DNA of 34,952 nt from an uncultured Verrucomicrobiales bacterium (lineage in GTDB: Bacteria; Verrucomicrobiota; Verrucomicrobiia; Verrucomicrobiales; Akkermansiaceae): the NCBI GenBank assembly GCA_937905985.1, contig CALCWC010000150.1:1-34952 (forward strand), read 5' to 3'. A program made the position numbers and the translations under genes. Shown here piece by piece: positions 32,802 through 34,952 of this stretch. The notes beneath the pieces were generated by a model. That model made no database searches. It was not told the origin of the DNA and worked only from the letters and a program-made list of their open reading frames with translations. Position 1 is the first letter of the stretch; every line of letters starts with the position of its first letter.

Positions 32802-33653
32802 TTAAACGAGCGTGCGCTCCACCATGGCGTATGCGTTGTGGTTGTGGATGGACTCAAAGTTCTCCGCCTCCACGCGGTACCAGCTGAACGCCTTGGTGCG
32901 TTCCGTCGCCACCGCCACGTTGCGAACCAGATCCTCCACAAACACGGGATTCTCATACGCATGCTCAGTAACGAACTTCTCATCCGGGCGCTTCAGCAAG
33001 CTGTACAGTTGACAGCTCGCGCAGTGCTCAATGAGGTCGATGATGTCCTCTATCCATATGGGCTCGCCGGAGAAGCGCACGGAGTAGGTGACGATGCCGC
33101 GCTGGTTGTGCGCGCCGTGCTCGCTCATGGCCTTGGAGCACGGGCAGAGCGTGGTGACCGGCACCTTGATGGTGAGGGTGAAGGTGTTGTCTCCCTCGCG
33201 GTCCGCATCAATGACGAAGCGTACATCGTAGTCCATGATGCCCTGCATGCCGGACACAGGAGCCTTCTTGGTGCGGAAGTAGGGGAAATCTATCTCCACG
33301 CGCGCACGCTGCGCGCTGAGCTTGGAGAGCAGCCTGTTGGGCAGGCGTCTCGCCGTGCGCACATCCAGATAGCGCTTGTGCTCATGCAAGGCTTCCACAA
33401 AGCGGCTCATGTGCGTACCCTTGTACTTCTCCGGCAGGTCCACCATCAATGCCACGCGCGCCACCGTGGCTTGCGTGCGGTTCTCCTTGTCGCTCACCAC
33501 AATGGGAAAGCGGATGTCGCGCACGCCCACGCGGTCGATGGAGACTTGGCGGTTGTCCGGTTCGTTCTGGGTATCCTTGAGCTCTTTCACGGCTGGCAGC
33601 GGAGTGTGGAGTTTCAGGGGAAAAGTGCGGCGGAGCTTGTGCGCCACAGGCAT
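32802..33653 (-). CDS. folE2: GTP cyclohydrolase I, type IB
   Basis: FolE2 converts GTP to dihydroneopterin triphosphate for folate or queuosine synthesis. The product is 283 residues. Family signatures are DTQNEPDNRQVSIDRVGVRD, KGTHMSRFVEALHEH, TTLCPCSKAMSEHGAHNQRG (metal-ligand Cys and the catalytic region) and ENPVFVEDLVR. This form is less zinc-dependent than FolE. A GGAG ribosome-binding site lies 6 bases before the ATG at 33653. No other folate genes are nearby. Confidence 0.96.
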   Translation of the reverse strand: MPVAHKLRRTFPLKLHTPLPAVKELKDTQNEPDNRQVSIDRVGVRDIRFPIVVSDKENRTQATVARVALMVDLPEKYKGTHMSRFVEALHEHKRYLDVRTARRLPNRLLSKLSAQRARVEIDFPYFRTKKAPVSGMQGIMDYDVRFVIDADREGDNTFTLTIKVPVTTLCPCSKAMSEHGAHNQRGIVTYSVRFSGEPIWIEDIIDLIEHCASCQLYSLLKRPDEKFVTEHAYENPVFVEDLVRNVAVATERTKAFSWYRVEAENFESIHNHNAYAMVERTLV

Positions 33654-33721
33654 ACAAGCTCCGCCTTTGCTAAAGTCAACTGCAATTATGGTTGCTTGTG
33701 CAACAACCCCGGCTTGCAGGC

Positions 33722-33967
33722 TCAGGGCAGCAGGTTCACGGCACGGGCGCGGCGGATTTCGCGCGTGATCTTGCGGTGCATCTTGGCGGAAACGCCCGTG
33801 ACGCGACGCGGCAGGATCTTGCCCGTCTCGGAAGTGAACTTGGAGAGGAACTCGGGGTTGCACATATCCACAGCACCAGCAGGGATGTCAATGCGGCGGT
33901 GCGGCATGGACTTGTTGCAGGTGCGGAAACGGATGCGGCGCTGGACGCTCTTGAATTCGGTCATCAT
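33722..33967 (-). CDS. rpsR: 30S ribosomal protein S18
   Basis: The 81-residue small-subunit protein has the S18 core: KFTSETGKILPRRVTGVSAKMHRKITREIRRARAVNLLP-like sequence (residues ~42-81), typical of S18. Two adjacent ATGs (33967 and 33964) could both start it. It follows rpmG by 24 bases. Elsewhere S18 often lies with rpsF and rplI, which are not in the window. Confidence 0.97.
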   Translation of the reverse strand: MMTEFKSVQRRIRFRTCNKSMPHRRIDIPAGAVDMCNPEFLSKFTSETGKILPRRVTGVSAKMHRKITREIRRARAVNLLP

Positions 33968-33991
33968 AGCTTTGTGAACTGACGTTAGGGG

Positions 33992-34165
33992 TTAGCGCAT
34001 TTCGCGGTGAAGAGTGCGACGCTTCAGGAAGGGATTAAACTTAACCTTCTCCAGACGGCCGGGGGTGCGCTGGCTCTTCTTGTTACGAGTGGTGACGTAG
34101 CGGGAAGGGGTCTTGCCCTCCGCCTTGGCCTCCGTGCATTCGAGGATGATGATGTCTCTAGGCAT
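33992..34165 (-). CDS. rpmG: 50S ribosomal protein L33
   Basis: The 57-residue protein begins MPRDIIILECTEAKAEGKT and continues SRYVTTRNKKSQRTPGRLE and LKRRTLHREMR, the standard L33 pattern with YVT(T)RNKK. Only one Cys (C10) is present, so it is the zinc-free type. It is co-transcribed with rpsR. Confidence 0.95.
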   Translation of the reverse strand: MPRDIIILECTEAKAEGKTPSRYVTTRNKKSQRTPGRLEKVKFNPFLKRRTLHREMR

Positions 34166-34196
34166 AAATTAACGATTTGTTGACTTGCGGGCGCCT

Positions 34197-34224
34197 ATTC
34201 TACACAATTATTGGTCCTCGTCAA
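34197..34224 (-). promoter_or_regulatory. predicted promoter of rpmG-rpsR
   Basis: On the minus strand TTGACG (34219-34224) lies inside the last codons of the DksA-like gene. It is followed after 16 bases by TAGAAT (34197-34202). The leader would be about 25 nt. Confidence 0.55.
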
Positions 34225-34792
34225 GCGAAATTACGTTTTCCATGTCATTTTGCAGGTTTGAGTACCCGATTGCATCCTGGTTGTGCGCCCTGAAATTGGC
34301 GTAAGAGCCGTATTTCTTCTCATACTCCTCCTGGCATTTCACGGTCAGGCGGCAGTAGGGGCGAGCCTGCAGACGCTTCTTCGGGATAATCTCCAGCGAG
34401 ACCTCGCAAATCCCGTACACTCCCTTGCGGATGCGCTCCAGAGCCTCGTCGATTTCAAACAGCTGCTCGCGGTCCTTGTCCAGCAGGCGGATGGTAAGGT
34501 CGCGCACCTCGGCCTCGCTGCCGGCATCCCCGATATGCTGACCGGAAGCGGAAGACACGTTGGACTCACCGCTGCGCAGGTGATCGCGCGTCACGCCCTG
34601 CATGTTGGGCAGGATTTTGTCGCGCATTTGAAGGAGAGCCTCCTTCTGGGCTTTCAAAAAAGAAGGCCACTCAGAATCAGCTTTCAGCTCTGCCAGTGTG
34701 GCTTTAAGCTTTTGGGCGCGAAGCTTTTCCTCCATCGTCAGCTGATCTCTGAGGGCCTTGCTATTATCCTTTGTCTTTTTTGTGGTCTCCAT
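34208..34792 (-). CDS. TraR/DksA-family regulator with degenerate zinc finger
   Basis: The 194-residue protein has an N-terminal charged helical region (1-60) and a DksA-like C-terminal half. RLLDKDREQLFEIDEALERI leads into YGICEVSLEIIPKKRLQARP, then CRLTVKCQEEYE. At canonical zinc positions it has C129, S132, T150 and C153, so two of four ligands are lost. Near the coiled-coil tip the usual DxxDxA reads D89-A-G-S-E-A94, losing the second Asp. DksA proteins bind the RNA polymerase secondary channel; whether this one does is uncertain. An AGGAG site precedes the ATG at 34792. Confidence 0.85.
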   Translation of the reverse strand: METTKKTKDNSKALRDQLTMEEKLRAQKLKATLAELKADSEWPSFLKAQKEALLQMRDKILPNMQGVTRDHLRSGESNVSSASGQHIGDAGSEAEVRDLTIRLLDKDREQLFEIDEALERIRKGVYGICEVSLEIIPKKRLQARPYCRLTVKCQEEYEKKYGSYANFRAHNQDAIGYSNLQNDMENVISLDEDQ

Positions 34793-34833
34793 AGTCTCCT
34801 GAGACTTGGGGGCCTGCTCGACGCTATCTGAGC

Positions 34834-34952
34834 TTAGTTTTTTTTTGTGGTAGCCTTAGCCGGCGTCTTGGCAGCGGCGGGCGTCTTGGCAGCGGCGGGC
34901 GTCTTGGCAGCGGCGGGCGTCTTGGCAGCGGCGGGCGTCTTGGCAGCGGCGG
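34834..34952 (-). CDS. C-terminus of a histone H1-like Ala/Lys/Thr/Pro repeat protein (partial)
   Basis: Only the end of the gene is in the window. On the minus strand the frame reads repeated AAAKTP units and then AKATTKKN and TAA. Such low-complexity basic repeats are typical of bacterial histone-H1-like proteins, which bind DNA without sequence specificity; the identity of the missing N-terminus is unknown. It ends 41 bases before the DksA-like gene and may be co-transcribed with it. Confidence 0.75.
   Translation of the reverse strand, partial: AAAKTPAAAKTPAAAKTPAAAKTPAAAKTPAKATTKKN
34863..34952. repeat. 18-bp tandem repeat (5 perfect copies) in the histone-like gene
   Basis: The unit GCGTCTTGGCAGCGGCGG is repeated five times exactly to the window edge. 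It codes for the AAAKTP hexapeptide on the minus strand. Confidence 0.95.

Noticed and set aside
1..34952. CRISPR array, prophage or insertion sequence
   Set aside because: No spaced direct repeats, phage structural genes, integrase or transposase were seen; the tandem arrays at the ends have no spacers.

Overview
The window is bacterial chromosomal DNA, GC-rich and tightly packed. Most genes are core housekeeping functions. Several traits fit a Verrucomicrobiota-type member of the PVC group, possibly gut-associated: a lysine/alanine/proline-repeat histone-like protein, an RNase HIII, a TraR/DksA-type regulator with a degenerate zinc finger, weak or absent ribosome-binding sites, and secreted hydrolases. 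That assignment is an inference from gene content only. Both ends of the window lie inside short tandem repeats (9 bp on the left, 18 bp on the right), so they may be assembly break points.

Layout, left to right. (1) 1-1585: a 9-bp minisatellite, a gene-poor stretch, and a GIY-YIG/DUF4357 protein. (2) 1612-7247, minus strand: gyrB and gyrA, separated by a small four-helix-bundle gene enclosed by a perfect 22-bp inverted repeat. (3) 7316-7570: a tRNA-Lys/tRNA-Glu unit with its own promoter and terminator. (4) 7610-14603, minus strand: a complete, compact histidine operon in the order hisG-hisDC-hisB-hisH-hisA-hisF-hisIE. HisD and HisC are one fused polypeptide, and HisB and HisIE are bifunctional. 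(5) 14837-19059: two tandem secreted Ntn-type amide hydrolases (choloylglycine-hydrolase-like), convergent with a secreted type-B carboxylesterase. (6) 19236-22027: HU protein, RNase HIII, and a coiled-coil lipoprotein/membrane protein pair. (7) 22131-24491, plus strand: nadA, a MidA-type methyltransferase and a small secreted protein. (8) 24514-28061, minus strand: a secreted thioredoxin-like protein, an LplT-like MFS transporter, a Sel1-repeat lipoprotein and trxB. (9) 28132-33653, minus strand: two ABC exporter half-subunits, a xylose-isomerase-like TIM-barrel protein and FolE2. (10) 33722-34952, minus strand: rpsR, rpmG, a DksA-like regulator and the C-terminus of the histone-like repeat protein.

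The his block should carry all ten steps from PRPP and ATP to histidine. Three points stand out. The first is the HisD-HisC fusion. The second is the inverted-repeat-bounded four-helix-bundle cassette inside the gyrase operon. The third is a recurring promoter geometry: for nadA, gyrB, the thioredoxin-like gene, trxB and the ABC operon, the predicted transcription start falls on or within about 6 nt of the start codon, suggesting leaderless or near-leaderless mRNAs. GyrA also carries Gly at the position of E. coli Asp87 in the quinolone-resistance region. I found no CRISPR array, prophage or insertion sequence.
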